A stretch of DNA of 64,000 nucleotides from Kordiimonas sediminis (lineage in GTDB: Bacteria > Pseudomonadota > Alphaproteobacteria > Sphingomonadales > Kordiimonadaceae), in contig NZ_BNCI01000002.1 in NCBI RefSeq assembly GCF_014656395.1, positions 1,414,675-1,478,674 on the forward strand, given 5' to 3'. Below are positions 35,058 through 45,061 of the stretch, piece after piece. Below the pieces are notes generated by a model, which ran no database searches, was not told the origin of the DNA, and worked only from the letters and a program-made list of their open reading frames with translations. The first letter of the stretch is position 1. Each line of letters begins with the position of its first letter. Both the position numbers and the translations under genes were made by a program.

Positions 35058-35996
35058 ATGAACGAACTTGTAACCATCAATACGGAGTTACTGATTTCTG
35101 CGGCCCACGACCTATCCGCCTCCGTTAAAACACTGAACAGCAAATGGTTTTATGATACGGAAGGAAGCGAGCTTTTCGAAGCAATAACGGAGCTGGACGA
35201 ATATTATCAATCACGCACAGAACGTTCGATCCTGGAAAATCATACCTGCGCACTGTCTCGCCATATAGCCCCACAATCGGCCCTTATTGAGCTGGGAAGC
35301 GGTGCGAGCGTTAAGACCCGCATCCTTCTCGATGCCCTTAAAAATGTAACGCAGTATCTACCCGTAGATATTGCCGCAGACTTTCTTAGACAAACAGCTC
35401 AGTCGCTTCACAGTGACTATCCCGGCGTTGATATCCACCCGATTGTCGCAGATTTCACTGTACCGTTTCCCCTGCCTTCTATTATTGAAGATACGCCTAA
35501 AACGGCCTTCTTCCCGGGCTCAACCATCGGCAACCTGTCCAATACAGCAGCAGCAAGTCTGTTGCAGAGAGTGCGTTCATGGCGGAATATTCAATCATTC
35601 TTCATTGGCATTGATCTTATCAAAAGTACCGATATCCTGTTGCCTGCATATGATGATGCGCAGGGTGTAACGGCGCAGTTTAACCTGAATATTCTAAGAC
35701 GCCTGAACAAAGAGACAGGCGCCGATTTCGATCTATCCTCTTTCCAGCACAAAGCCCGGTGGAATAAGGAAAGAAGCAGAATAGAAATGCACCTTGTCAG
35801 CACAGTCGAACAAACCGCCAACATAGGCGGATACCGTGTCAACTTTTCACGCGGAGAAAGCATACATACCGAAAACTGCCGCAAATACAGTTATGAGAGC
35901 TTCTCACAGATAGCAGAGAATACCGGCTGGCAAATCAGTGACTTTCTGACCGATTCCGACAGTCTTTTCGCGGTCGTAGTTCTAACACCCCAATAA
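35058..35996 (+). CDS. egtD: L-histidine N-alpha-methyltransferase
   Basis: 312 residues, the usual length of EgtD. SAM-binding ALIELGSGASVKTRILLDAL (about 76-95), YLPVDIAADFL, PTAFFPGSTIGN-like segment KTAFFPGSTIGNLSN, and the C-terminal IHTENCRKYSYESFSQIAENTGW where Glu and Ser contact histidine in known EgtD. It trimethylates histidine to hercynine, the substrate of EgtB. It starts 1 nt after the egtB stop, so both are on one transcript. Confidence 0.92.
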   Translation: MNELVTINTELLISAAHDLSASVKTLNSKWFYDTEGSELFEAITELDEYYQSRTERSILENHTCALSRHIAPQSALIELGSGASVKTRILLDALKNVTQYLPVDIAADFLRQTAQSLHSDYPGVDIHPIVADFTVPFPLPSIIEDTPKTAFFPGSTIGNLSNTAAASLLQRVRSWRNIQSFFIGIDLIKSTDILLPAYDDAQGVTAQFNLNILRRLNKETGADFDLSSFQHKARWNKERSRIEMHLVSTVEQTANIGGYRVNFSRGESIHTENCRKYSYESFSQIAENTGWQISDFLTDSDSLFAVVVLTPQ

Positions 35997-36021
35997 CACG
36001 ACGCATCACTGGGCAGTACAA

Positions 36022-37092
36022 TTACTGTACCTGTTTTTCCTGTGCTAGTCTGGCATACAGGGCGAGCGTGGCATCTGAGAAGGTTGCCTGATCAGTGCCA
36101 AGCATTTCTACGGCACGGTTATAGGCGCTAAAAAGCGTGAACGGGTTCATCGTCGCTTCTATCAGAGCTGGCCGCATACCCGCGCTGTCAATCGTGCGAG
36201 TCATGTACCAACCAAGTGAATGCCCCCAAAGCGGCAGTGCTTTTTGCAGCTCCGCAAACTCAATCTCTCTGCCTGTTCTGACGGCCTCACCAATCATCTG
36301 GTCTAGTAGCTTCAGATTAGCATCCGCATCTTGCATTGATGCCTTAAACCAGTCTTTCAAATCTTCACTGAATGGAGACGAATCCAGAAGCAGAAACTCT
36401 TTATCAATCAGGTTTGCCACGCCTTCTTTCTGAATGTGATACAAAACGCGCTCAAATGGATTTTGCTGGTCTAAAGGTCGGCCTTGCAGACCCTTGTCGT
36501 ACAAATAGTGATGCAGCTCATGCGCGGCCAGCCTGTTTGGCGCCACCGCATCAAACAAAAACGCAAGGTAAGCATCAAGGACGACCCCTTGCCCGGATGC
36601 GAAAGCATTCTGGCCAAACAACCCATAAACAAAGGTAATCGGCGGCAAGCCATTTTGACTTTCCGGCAAATACTGCTGGGCCAGATTTATACTTGCCTCC
36701 ACGACTTTATTTCCCGGTAATGCCTGCTGGTATCCCGCAAGCCATGACAAGTCAGCGGCGGACGCTCTTAGGTGCAGCACTTCATGCTTTTCAGAGGCCG
36801 CAAGTCCATCAACCAGAGGGATGTACTCCGGGTGAAAAGCATGGAGATATCGCTGCTTCAACTGCGCCTGCGAGAGACCGGAAATAGAGAATACAAGCTG
36901 ATATGCTTCATGGCTGAAAAATACGCCCCAGTCTTCTTCCGCAGGATTGTCCCCCGCCCGCAAGCGCTCACTCATATCGATACCGGCAACAACAGCATCA
37001 AAGTCATAGTTTTCATTAGTATAGGACGCTGGCATCGCAACTGTTTGAAATGACAGTATAACGCCCGCAAGAAGTATGCTTACTAGTTTCAT
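36022..37092 (-). CDS. Secreted HExxH protein (DUF5700-like putative metallopeptidase)
   Basis: 356 residues from the second ATG, which is a better start for the signal peptide MKLVSILLAGVILSFQTVAM. The body is mostly helical. A zinc-binding motif AAHELHHYLYD (near residue 188-192) is followed about 35 residues later by KEGVANLIDKE, whose acidic residues may supply the third ligand. It resembles the DUF5700 family of putative zinc-dependent peptidases. It converges with egtD (25 nt apart). Whether it is a peptidase is unproven. Confidence 0.7.
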   Translation of the reverse strand: MKLVSILLAGVILSFQTVAMPASYTNENYDFDAVVAGIDMSERLRAGDNPAEEDWGVFFSHEAYQLVFSISGLSQAQLKQRYLHAFHPEYIPLVDGLAASEKHEVLHLRASAADLSWLAGYQQALPGNKVVEASINLAQQYLPESQNGLPPITFVYGLFGQNAFASGQGVVLDAYLAFLFDAVAPNRLAAHELHHYLYDKGLQGRPLDQQNPFERVLYHIQKEGVANLIDKEFLLLDSSPFSEDLKDWFKASMQDADANLKLLDQMIGEAVRTGREIEFAELQKALPLWGHSLGWYMTRTIDSAGMRPALIEATMNPFTLFSAYNRAVEMLGTDQATFSDATLALYARLAQEKQVQ

Positions 37093-37486
37093 TTTCGTGC
37101 TTCCCACCCCCTACCTATAATGGAAATATGGCCAATAAATACCCGCCAGAAAAAGTACGACAATAGTACTTTTATTGCGTGAAAAGCATCAATTTCGCCT
37201 TTAGAAACAAAGGAGTAAATATCAGAATAATGAGCGTGCCAAAACTGGCTAAACAACGAACAACAGACATATAACCCCCCAATAGAAACTGTGGTTTAAT
37301 GCTACTGTTCACATTGATATTATGCAACCATAATGAAAAGCACCTTACATACTACACACTCTTTTCTTTTCTTCTCAAAAAAGAGACTGCGGTCATATTG
37401 CCTTAATACGACCTTTTATTTATGGCTTTTGATATGCTGCAGCTGCGATTAGCGTATTGCCAGTTCATTTACCCAGGGAGCCTACG
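37093..37486. other. Intergenic region with a 23-nt dyad
   Basis: 394 nt between divergent genes. A perfect dyad AAAAGTAC-N7-GTACTTTT lies at 37151-37173, about 60 nt upstream of the HExxH gene, and could be an operator. A 14-codon reading frame near 37230 is too short to support. The right part is AT-rich and probably holds the promoter of the DUF502-tamA-tamB group. Confidence 0.45.
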
Positions 37487-38185
37487 ATGTCAGAGACCAC
37501 GCCCTCTACCAGCTTCGCGCACATAAGGCGCTATATCTTTCTGGGTCTTTTTACCCTGATCCCAATATGGCTAACGCTACTACTAACTGCCGCGATCCTT
37601 GATTTCATCAACGATATGGCAGCGCCTGTGCTTAACTGGCTAACAGCGGGTATCGAGCCAGACGAGAGCCTATACCGTATTGCCAATGCACCGGCCTTCA
37701 GAACCACCGTTTCCCTTTGCATCCTTCTGCTGGGGCTATATACAGTTGGTTTACTGGCCTCACGGTGGCTGGGGCAAAAGCTTCTGGGACTTCTGGACGC
37801 TATTGTGAAACGAGTTCCAATCGTAAATACAATCTACAAAACCCTGAAACGCCTGACAGAGGCGATGCAGTCCAATAGCGATGACTTCGAACGGGTTGTG
37901 CTGATTGAATTTCCGTCCAAAAGCATGAAAACCGTTGGACTGGTGACGAAAACATTCAAAGACACCAACACGGGCAGAGAGCTTGCTGCGGTCTACGTGC
38001 CCACAACACCTAACCCGACATCAGGCTATCTGGAAATTGTGCCCGTCGAAAATCTGGTTCCAACAAACTGGAAAATTGATGAGGCAATGTCCTTTATCAT
38101 TTCAGGTGGTGCTGACGTACCGGGTACTATCCAGTATGATAACCCCACTTCCGAAGAAAACGGGAAGCAGACTAGACGACCATAA
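37487..38185 (+). CDS. DUF502-family membrane protein
   Basis: 232 residues from the ATG following AGGGAG (10 codons inside a longer frame). Two membrane segments, YIFLGLFTLIPIWLTLLLTAAIL (about 11-33) and VSLCILLLGLYTVGLL (about 72-90), then a soluble domain with VKRVPIVNTIYKTLKRL and VLIEFPSKSMKTVGLVTKTF, all typical of DUF502. The family is widespread but has no firm function. It starts a probable operon: tamA begins 11 nt after its stop. Confidence 0.85.
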   Translation: MSETTPSTSFAHIRRYIFLGLFTLIPIWLTLLLTAAILDFINDMAAPVLNWLTAGIEPDESLYRIANAPAFRTTVSLCILLLGLYTVGLLASRWLGQKLLGLLDAIVKRVPIVNTIYKTLKRLTEAMQSNSDDFERVVLIEFPSKSMKTVGLVTKTFKDTNTGRELAAVYVPTTPNPTSGYLEIVPVENLVPTNWKIDEAMSFIISGGADVPGTIQYDNPTSEENGKQTRRP

Positions 38186-38196
38186 GACTTTGACCG

Positions 38197-39993
38197 ATGC
38201 AGCGTATAGCCTATTTAACATTCTTCATTGTAACAGCGTTTATAGAGAGCGCTGCGGGCACGGTGCTGGCCAATGACTGTACCAGTGGTTGGCGTCTTGG
38301 CTACAGCCTGGACATACGTGACTTGCCAGAAAACACAGTATCGCTGCTACAATCTACCTCCTCCCTGCAGGAGCGGAACGGAAATTGTTTTCGCTCTCTC
38401 TCACGCCTTAGTAGCCTGATTGACCAGGATAAGGAACGCCTGGAACGCGTGCTGCGCAGTGAAGGTTACTATAGTGCCTTAATGGATAGCCGCATCCAGC
38501 GCGGGACAAGACGCGTGGATGTAACCTTGCTTATTTCTGCAGGACCCGTATTCACCATTGGTGACATCAACTTGATTACAGACGGCAGTATCGCGCCGTC
38601 ACTGCAATCCAAATTGCAGCAACTGCTATCTGCAACCCTTTCGGGAAATAGCCCCGTTCAAGCCTTAAAGATTATCGGCGCGGAACAGGCACTGATTACA
38701 CTATTACATGAAAATGGATACCCTTACGCCGACGCACTGGAACGGGATGTTATTATTGATCATGCATCACGCTCTGCCTCGGTTAACTTTAAGCTCAGGA
38801 CCGGTCCAATCGTCCTGGCAGGACAAGTAAATTTCCAGGGACTGGTCAGAACGCAGGAACAATACCTTCAAAGGCTGGTGCCGTGGCAAAAGGGCGACAT
38901 TCTGTTCAGGTCACATCTGATCACTTTCCAGCGCCGCTTGCAGGATACGGGGCTTTTCAGCCTGACGACCGTTGATTTAGGACCCGAGCCAAGCGCAGGA
39001 CAACCGTCGAGTATTATTGTAACCGTCGAAGAAGTACCACATCGCCGCATCGAGGTTGGCGCAGGATATTCAACCGGCGAAGGTTTTGAAACAGAATTTG
39101 GCTGGCAAAACAAAAACCTGAATGGACGGGGACAGATACTGTCCGCCTATGCAAAAGTGGGAGAAAGCGAACAGTCGCTGGAAGGTAATTGGACTCTGCC
39201 GCACTTTCGCAAGTACGATCAAACGCTATTGCTGGACGGTAAGATAGGCCGGGAAGTCAGGCCCGCTTACGAAGCACGGTTTGCAGAAACCTATATTGGT
39301 CTGGAACGTAAATTCAACAAACGGATCAAAGCTTCCTTGGGTGCCGCGACCAAAACCACCGTTAACCAACAGGAAACGCTCGAAGACACTTTCTTCCTCG
39401 CGGGGCTGCCTCTCGGTTTTGCCTACGACAGCAGTGACAATCTTTTTGATCCATCTATGGGAACGCGCCTGACCCTGCGTGTTCAACCAACCATGTCTGT
39501 CATTGATGACAGATATTTTTTCCTGATCAATGAACTGAAAGCAACACACTACTGGAAACCGGCCGATGATAGCTGGCTGACGGTAGCTGCACGGGCGCGT
39601 CTGGGAAATATTGTTGGCCCAAATCTGGACAGACTACCCATCAGCGAGAGGTTTTTTGCCGGTGGTGGAGGATCTGTTCGCGGCTTTTCCTACCAACGCC
39701 TGGGGGACATTAGTGACAGTGGCACTCCACTTGGTGGTCGGTCAGTCGCAGAAGTTGCCCTTGAAGCCCGAACCCGGGTAAGCGAGCGCTTTGGGCTGGT
39801 CGGTTTTGTTGACGCCGGTAATGTCTATGCGGAACAATATCCTAAATTCAGCAATATCAGATGGGGCGTTGGTGTCGGTGTTCGCTATTTTACCGACTTT
39901 GCCCCAATTCGCCTGGATATAGCTACCCCGCTGAACCGCCGCGACGGTGAAAATAAAATCGCACTATATATCAGCATTGGACAAAGCTTTTGA
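38197..39993 (+). CDS. tamA: TamA, outer-membrane Omp85-family assembly factor
   Basis: 598 residues: signal peptide (MQRIAYLTFFIVTAFIESAAG onward), about three POTRA-like domains (to about 275; e.g. GPVFTIGDINLITDG, GPIVLAGQVNFQGLVRTQEQYL), then a 16-strand barrel with the family loop FAGGGGSVRGFSYQRLG and terminal LYISIGQSF. With TamB it forms the translocation and assembly module that helps insert outer-membrane proteins and may move lipids between membranes. The next gene overlaps its stop by TTGA. Confidence 0.88.
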   Translation: MQRIAYLTFFIVTAFIESAAGTVLANDCTSGWRLGYSLDIRDLPENTVSLLQSTSSLQERNGNCFRSLSRLSSLIDQDKERLERVLRSEGYYSALMDSRIQRGTRRVDVTLLISAGPVFTIGDINLITDGSIAPSLQSKLQQLLSATLSGNSPVQALKIIGAEQALITLLHENGYPYADALERDVIIDHASRSASVNFKLRTGPIVLAGQVNFQGLVRTQEQYLQRLVPWQKGDILFRSHLITFQRRLQDTGLFSLTTVDLGPEPSAGQPSSIIVTVEEVPHRRIEVGAGYSTGEGFETEFGWQNKNLNGRGQILSAYAKVGESEQSLEGNWTLPHFRKYDQTLLLDGKIGREVRPAYEARFAETYIGLERKFNKRIKASLGAATKTTVNQQETLEDTFFLAGLPLGFAYDSSDNLFDPSMGTRLTLRVQPTMSVIDDRYFFLINELKATHYWKPADDSWLTVAARARLGNIVGPNLDRLPISERFFAGGGGSVRGFSYQRLGDISDSGTPLGGRSVAEVALEARTRVSERFGLVGFVDAGNVYAEQYPKFSNIRWGVGVGVRYFTDFAPIRLDIATPLNRRDGENKIALYISIGQSF

Positions 39994-42900
39994 GTAACCC
40001 GGAACATATCAAAAGCAAAATAACTGTCCGTGTGCTGAAATTTGCAGCCGGCATGATCATCAGCATGGTCGCATTGCTGATTGCAGCGTTTGTATGGATT
40101 GATAGCAATGCAGGGCATGCATGGCTGGCGCATCAGATTTCCGTTCAGTCTGACCAGCGCGGTCTGGACGTCACAGTGGAGAGCATTTCTGGCAGCGTAT
40201 TTGACACAGTCGCCCTTAAAAACCTTACAGTCCGCGACAAAGAGGGGCAATGGCTGGACGCAAAACGGCTGGACGTGTCCTGGCGTCCCATAAAATTGGT
40301 ATCTGGCAGGGTCGCACTTACATCCATCACCGTGTCCGAATTTACTATGACCCGCTTGCCCCATTTAGACGCAGTGGAGCCAAATACCACAGACCAGTCC
40401 GGTCACTTTCTATCCGATATTGCCGTTCAACTGGACCGGCTTGATGTTGACGCAACCATTCTGGACCAATCGGTCGCCATTGTTGGCGACAATCTGTATC
40501 TTGGGAATGACAAAGTCGGTGGCACACTTGCCGTCGCTACGCAAGAACAGGGCGACACGCTCACCGTCACTGTTGCAGACGAAAATGGTGCCTTTGTTGT
40601 CGATACCAATGTCACAGCACGTCCCGACGGCCTGATCACCGGCCTCCTTCAAACAAGTGTTGTACGCCCGGTCACCCTGAAGCTTCTTACCACGCTTAAC
40701 CCTGACCCAAATGACATCTTGTCGAGCGCGCAGTACAGCCTGGCGGTTGAGGAAATCACCCTACCCGACCTTTCTATAGCGGGCTTTACCGCGGAGGGCA
40801 CGACCAGCATCGGTGACAGCACCCTGAACGGCAGTGCAGCCATCATTATAGGCTCCGTTCAGGCAGGCGCTGAGAATTTTGACCGCATCAAAGCGCAAAC
40901 ACGCTTCACACTTCAGAAATCCGATTGGCACATATATGTGGACCAACTGGATGCTGATATCCTGACTGCCAGCAATCTTGCTCTGACAGGCAGCGACACG
41001 ACAGTACAGTCAGCACAGGGCACACTTGACGTAGCAGGTATTCTTTCACGCTATGCCGGTGATAGTCAGCCTGTAGTATCAGCGACCTCCCTCCCAATAC
41101 AGGTTCACGCCGCTAAAAATGCACCCTCGGATGGATATGACTTCACTGTCAAGGGACAGGCGGAAGGCTTGCAAATTGATCAAGCAGGCCTTGCCGCGAT
41201 CATCGGGCATAGTCCTGTAGTTGATATTTCCGGCAGGTTCAATGCCTGCTGCAGTCTCGTTATCAATAGCAGCATCCTAAAAGCACAGAAAGCCACCCTG
41301 ACCCTTCATGGCGAAACATCCCTGGATAAAGGCAACCTCCTCGTTGACAGCCAGATAAAAGGTGCCGCCCAACTATCGCTCGCCGCGGATGCCCTCCAGA
41401 GCCTGCAGGGTGCGCAGCTAAGTAGTGCCCTTATTCTGGACGCTGATCTTTCTGGCACCTTCGGGGCCCCGGAGGTGTATTTCCAGTCACAGCCGATTTC
41501 TGTCTCTGGCTACGGTATTGATCTAACCAACACCGCTGTCGCCCTTCGTTTAAGGCCCGGCACTGGTGACACACGCGCTGCCGGCGAAATCGCACTTGGG
41601 GGGGCGTCCCGCTGGGGCGACTTTATGCTTGAAAGCCCTGTCCGATTTGCTAATGGCCGTATAGGTGTTCCCGCAGTCAAGATTACAACCCCCATAGCGA
41701 CCGGCACAGGGCGTGCAAGCTGGACAGATACGGACGGCATACAAAGCACACTGGATCTTGCGCTCACCCCCCTAGAGAATGACTTCGTGCAAGTGAAAGG
41801 CAGTGGGTCTTTATCCGCATCAGTAGATCAGACACCTGATAAGTCGATTTCCTTGAAAGCAGAGGTAATAGGCAATGACATTACATTGACACGGGCTGGG
41901 GGTTTTCCAATCAAGCTGGACAGCCTGAACGGCACGGCACATTGGAACGGTCAGGACCTGACAACCGATGTAACTCTGAATGCACTGACCTATGGCGCTA
42001 AATCCCTCTCCCACGTCACCATTCAGGGGAATACTGCCCAGTCAGCCCCCTTCAAAGCATCAGCTAAAGGTATTTGGGCACATGACTTTGCCGTTGAAGT
42101 ACAATTCGCACCGGATGATCAGGGCGGCATCCTTAAAGGGTTTGGCAGCTTTGCTGGGGAGCCATTTGAAATCCGAGACCCGATCACAATCGCGCTACAA
42201 AGCGGCATAGAAATCAGCGCACCAAACTTCACATTTTCAACTGGCACTGTGTCCGCAGACCTGTCATGGGCAAATGAAAAACTAAGGACAGCACACATGG
42301 AAGTAAAAGACCTTCCAATGTCCACCGCGTATCTTTTGGGGCTGGCCCACATTGAAAAAGGGACGCTTGATGCAACCCTTGTGCTGGCGAACACCGAAAC
42401 GGACACGCTGACCGGGTCATTAAATCTGGGCCTACGCGGTATAGAATTTCCGGTCACTAATCCACTGTTTGTACGCCCCAGCGTCAGTGGGGAACTTCAG
42501 GCAAACCTAAATGCAGACGGGCTTACCATATCCGGGAACATCCTGACAGACGACACGCCTGCCGGGTCGCTGGACGCGCACATTCCACTTTCTTTATCGC
42601 CCTCTCTGACTGCATATAAGATCAGTCCTGACATACCGCTGAGGACTGATTTCAAATGGGACGGCGCCATCGCGCCTTTGTGGTCCTTTGTCGCCGTGCC
42701 TGGCCATACTGTCTTTGGGCAACTTCAAGGGGCGCTTACGGTGTCCGGCCCGCTTAATGCACTTAAGTATGACGCTTCACTTTCCCTTGAAGAGGGTCAC
42801 TATGAATACACCCCGCTTAATCTGGTGGTTGCGATTGAAGCCCTGACACTGACCGGATCGGAAAATGCCATCGCCCTGCGCGAGCTTAAAGCCACCGACG

Positions 42901-43931
42901 GCGAAGGCGGTCTAATGACGGGCCAGGGTGAATTCAGCCTGCACAAGGGCATTGCCCTACCAGGGCATCTGCGTCTGACGCTGCAAGATTTTCATCTAGC
43001 ACGGCTGGAAACAATTGACGGTTTCGCTGATGCGGATATCACCTACAGCAGGAATGCCGCCGGTAACGCGCTTGACGGCAGCATCACAGTCAACCGCGCG
43101 ACCTTCCAGATGCCAAAACAGTTGCCTGTCTCTGTCGTTGATCTGGAAGTGGAGGAAATCAACTTACCAATTTCGAAAAGTGCATCTGATACTGATATTT
43201 TTAACGCCTTTGACAAAAAGCGACAAACCACCCTTGATCTGGCCATTACCATTCCGCGGCGTCTGTATCTTAATGGTCGCGGGTTGCAAAGTGAATGGCG
43301 CGGCGCCTTGTCCCTGGGCGGCACGACGAACGATCCACGGCTCTTGGGACAATTATCGTTGGAGCAAGGACAATTCGCCTTTGGCAGCAAGAGCTTTGAC
43401 CTGACCGAGGGGCGTGTCACATTCGCTGGCCAAAAAGGGTTCGACCCGTCCCTGCTCTTGTCAGCCAAATATCAGGACCGAAATATTATGGCGAACCTGT
43501 CCATCGCCGGACAGGCCTCCGCACCCCGGTATACGCTTAGTTCATCACCCTCCCTGCCAGAGGATGAAATCGTTGCGAGAGTGTTACTCGGGCGATCTGT
43601 ATCTGAATTATCAGCACTGCAATTGGCAGAACTGGCATCCGCACTGAACGGCTTGCGTGGGGGCGGCTTTGACGGGCTGGGTAAAGTGCGGCGGCTGATT
43701 GGGCTTGACACTTTCTCTATCTCAGACAGTCAAACCGGGGATGGTCATGCGCTGATTACAGGCGGTAAATATCTGCACGACAATGTGTATCTGGAAGTCG
43801 AAACAACACCAGCCAGCAGTGAAACTGCCACCCGGCTAAAAATAAATCTTACCAAACGGCTGCTACTGCAAACCGAAATGGGCCCGCGGCAGGATAACAG
43901 CCTGTATTTAAAATGGTTCTGGGATTATTAG
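39990..43931 (+). CDS. tamB: TamB, periplasm-spanning AsmA-like protein
   Basis: 1313 residues from a TTG overlapping the tamA stop. One N-terminal membrane anchor (KFAAGMIISMVALLIAAFVWI, about 14-34), then a very long beta-rich repeat region without cysteine-rich or enzymatic motifs, and the C-terminal TamB (DUF490) domain: LGGTTNDPRLLGQLSLEQGQFAFGSKSFDLTEGRVTFAG, SLPEDEIVARVLLGRSVSELSALQLAEL, with the end LYLKWFWDY. It forms a hydrophobic groove across the periplasm and binds TamA. Length is normal for the family. A later ATG could be the start, but coupling to tamA supports the TTG. Confidence 0.87.
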   Translation: MSNPEHIKSKITVRVLKFAAGMIISMVALLIAAFVWIDSNAGHAWLAHQISVQSDQRGLDVTVESISGSVFDTVALKNLTVRDKEGQWLDAKRLDVSWRPIKLVSGRVALTSITVSEFTMTRLPHLDAVEPNTTDQSGHFLSDIAVQLDRLDVDATILDQSVAIVGDNLYLGNDKVGGTLAVATQEQGDTLTVTVADENGAFVVDTNVTARPDGLITGLLQTSVVRPVTLKLLTTLNPDPNDILSSAQYSLAVEEITLPDLSIAGFTAEGTTSIGDSTLNGSAAIIIGSVQAGAENFDRIKAQTRFTLQKSDWHIYVDQLDADILTASNLALTGSDTTVQSAQGTLDVAGILSRYAGDSQPVVSATSLPIQVHAAKNAPSDGYDFTVKGQAEGLQIDQAGLAAIIGHSPVVDISGRFNACCSLVINSSILKAQKATLTLHGETSLDKGNLLVDSQIKGAAQLSLAADALQSLQGAQLSSALILDADLSGTFGAPEVYFQSQPISVSGYGIDLTNTAVALRLRPGTGDTRAAGEIALGGASRWGDFMLESPVRFANGRIGVPAVKITTPIATGTGRASWTDTDGIQSTLDLALTPLENDFVQVKGSGSLSASVDQTPDKSISLKAEVIGNDITLTRAGGFPIKLDSLNGTAHWNGQDLTTDVTLNALTYGAKSLSHVTIQGNTAQSAPFKASAKGIWAHDFAVEVQFAPDDQGGILKGFGSFAGEPFEIRDPITIALQSGIEISAPNFTFSTGTVSADLSWANEKLRTAHMEVKDLPMSTAYLLGLAHIEKGTLDATLVLANTETDTLTGSLNLGLRGIEFPVTNPLFVRPSVSGELQANLNADGLTISGNILTDDTPAGSLDAHIPLSLSPSLTAYKISPDIPLRTDFKWDGAIAPLWSFVAVPGHTVFGQLQGALTVSGPLNALKYDASLSLEEGHYEYTPLNLVVAIEALTLTGSENAIALRELKATDGEGGLMTGQGEFSLHKGIALPGHLRLTLQDFHLARLETIDGFADADITYSRNAAGNALDGSITVNRATFQMPKQLPVSVVDLEVEEINLPISKSASDTDIFNAFDKKRQTTLDLAITIPRRLYLNGRGLQSEWRGALSLGGTTNDPRLLGQLSLEQGQFAFGSKSFDLTEGRVTFAGQKGFDPSLLLSAKYQDRNIMANLSIAGQASAPRYTLSSSPSLPEDEIVARVLLGRSVSELSALQLAELASALNGLRGGGFDGLGKVRRLIGLDTFSISDSQTGDGHALITGGKYLHDNVYLEVETTPASSETATRLKINLTKRLLLQTEMGPRQDNSLYLKWFWDY

Positions 43932-44057
43932 ATCTTCTGCTTCTGCTCCCCAAAAATGCCAACATTCATCCGATAATTCCTGTCTTTTCCAATCGATATT
44001 GACCAGACAGCAGAACAATTATAGAACACCTCCATATTTACTTGAAAGAATACAATT

Positions 44058-44483
44058 ATGACGATGTTTCGCGCAGCATTGGTGCTTGGACTTTTATCTG
44101 CCGTAGGCCCATTTGCGATTGATATGTACCTTCCGGCAATGCCCGCGATTGCAGAAGACCTGCGGGTAGACGCCGCCGCAGTACAATTAACGCTGACTGT
44201 TTATTTTATCTTATTTGGAATTGCTCAACTTTTCTATGGCCCTTGGGCTGATCAGGTTGGTCGGAAAATTCCCATATATTTTGGCGTTGGTATTTTTAGT
44301 GTCGCCTCTATCGGATGCGCATGGGCTCCGACGCTTGATTGGCTCGTGGCATTTCGTGCACTCCAGGGTATCGGCGGCGCGGTACCCATGGTTGCCGCTA
44401 TAACCCTTTGCGCGCTCCTGTCGCTGATTATTTCAATTCCGACCCTGCGTGCCTTGCAGCCCGCCAGCAATAAACCTGCCTAA
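44058..44483 (+). pseudogene. Bcr/CflA-type MFS transporter with large internal deletion
   Basis: 141 residues. The first about 117 are a good N-terminus of a Bcr/CflA drug-resistance transporter (GPFAIDMYLPAMPAIAEDL, GPWADQVGRKIPIYFGVGIF, FRALQGIGGAVPMVAA). The text then jumps without a frameshift to a last-helix-like LCALLSLIISIPTLRAL and a short tail. Full-length relatives have about 400 residues and 12 helices; only about four remain. I read this as an in-frame loss of about 250 codons. It could still be expressed as a small membrane protein, but transport is unlikely. Confidence 0.7.
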
Positions 44484-44616
44484 GACAGATTTAATATATC
44501 TTCAGTCAGGGAATAGTCATCAATGCTGTCGTGCAGTCTAATATTCAGCTATTAGCTACGTTATAAGTGTCTAGTCTATTAGATAGATACGACATTTGCT
44601 GAATAGCAATAGACGA

Positions 44617-44649
44617 AGAAACCGCCATCACAGGCGGTTTCTGTCTTTT
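44617..44649 (+). terminator. Rho-independent terminator after truncated MFS gene
   Basis: Stem AGAAACCGCC / GGCGGTTTCT (44617-44642) with a 6-nt loop, then GTCTTTT. It separates the truncated transporter from the convergent tautomerase gene. Confidence 0.7.
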
Positions 44650-44705
44650 CAACATGTGCAAAAGGCACCTGCCTTATTCCGCAAATGCCTTCTTTGCTTA
44701 GGTCT

Positions 44706-44930
44706 TCAGGCGGCTTTTTCGCCTGCCATGGCATGCACATCGGCCGCCCCTAGTCGCTGCCCGCCGATGGCCCAGTCACCTTGCTCCACTTCCATGACCC
44801 GAACCCATGTTACAGGCCGCATGGCTTCCCCTTCAACGGCAATCATGGCTTCTGTAACATTGCTGATCAATTCGTGTTTCTGCTCATCCGAAAAAACACC
44901 TTTGATAACGTCTATTGTAACGAGTGGCAT
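44706..44930 (-). CDS. 4-oxalocrotonate tautomerase-family protein
   Basis: 74 residues. After Met removal the chain starts with the catalytic Pro1 (MPLVTIDVIKGVFSDEQKHEL). The length and the beta-alpha-beta pattern fit the tautomerase superfamily; PVTWVRVMEVEQGDWAIGG resembles the second strand region of small members. A GGAG ribosome site precedes the ATG. Substrate unknown. Monocistronic and convergent with the truncated MFS gene. Confidence 0.85.
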   Translation of the reverse strand: MPLVTIDVIKGVFSDEQKHELISNVTEAMIAVEGEAMRPVTWVRVMEVEQGDWAIGGQRLGAADVHAMAGEKAA

Positions 44931-45061
44931 TGTAGATCTCCTTTATGAATAATATTTGCCAGTTCCGATGATCAAAAGATATCAGCCACAATGCCCCCAT
45001 GCTTGACATTGGCATGAAGAAGTGTGATTTTTTATGTATTTTATGGGGATAGGGGGCACGT

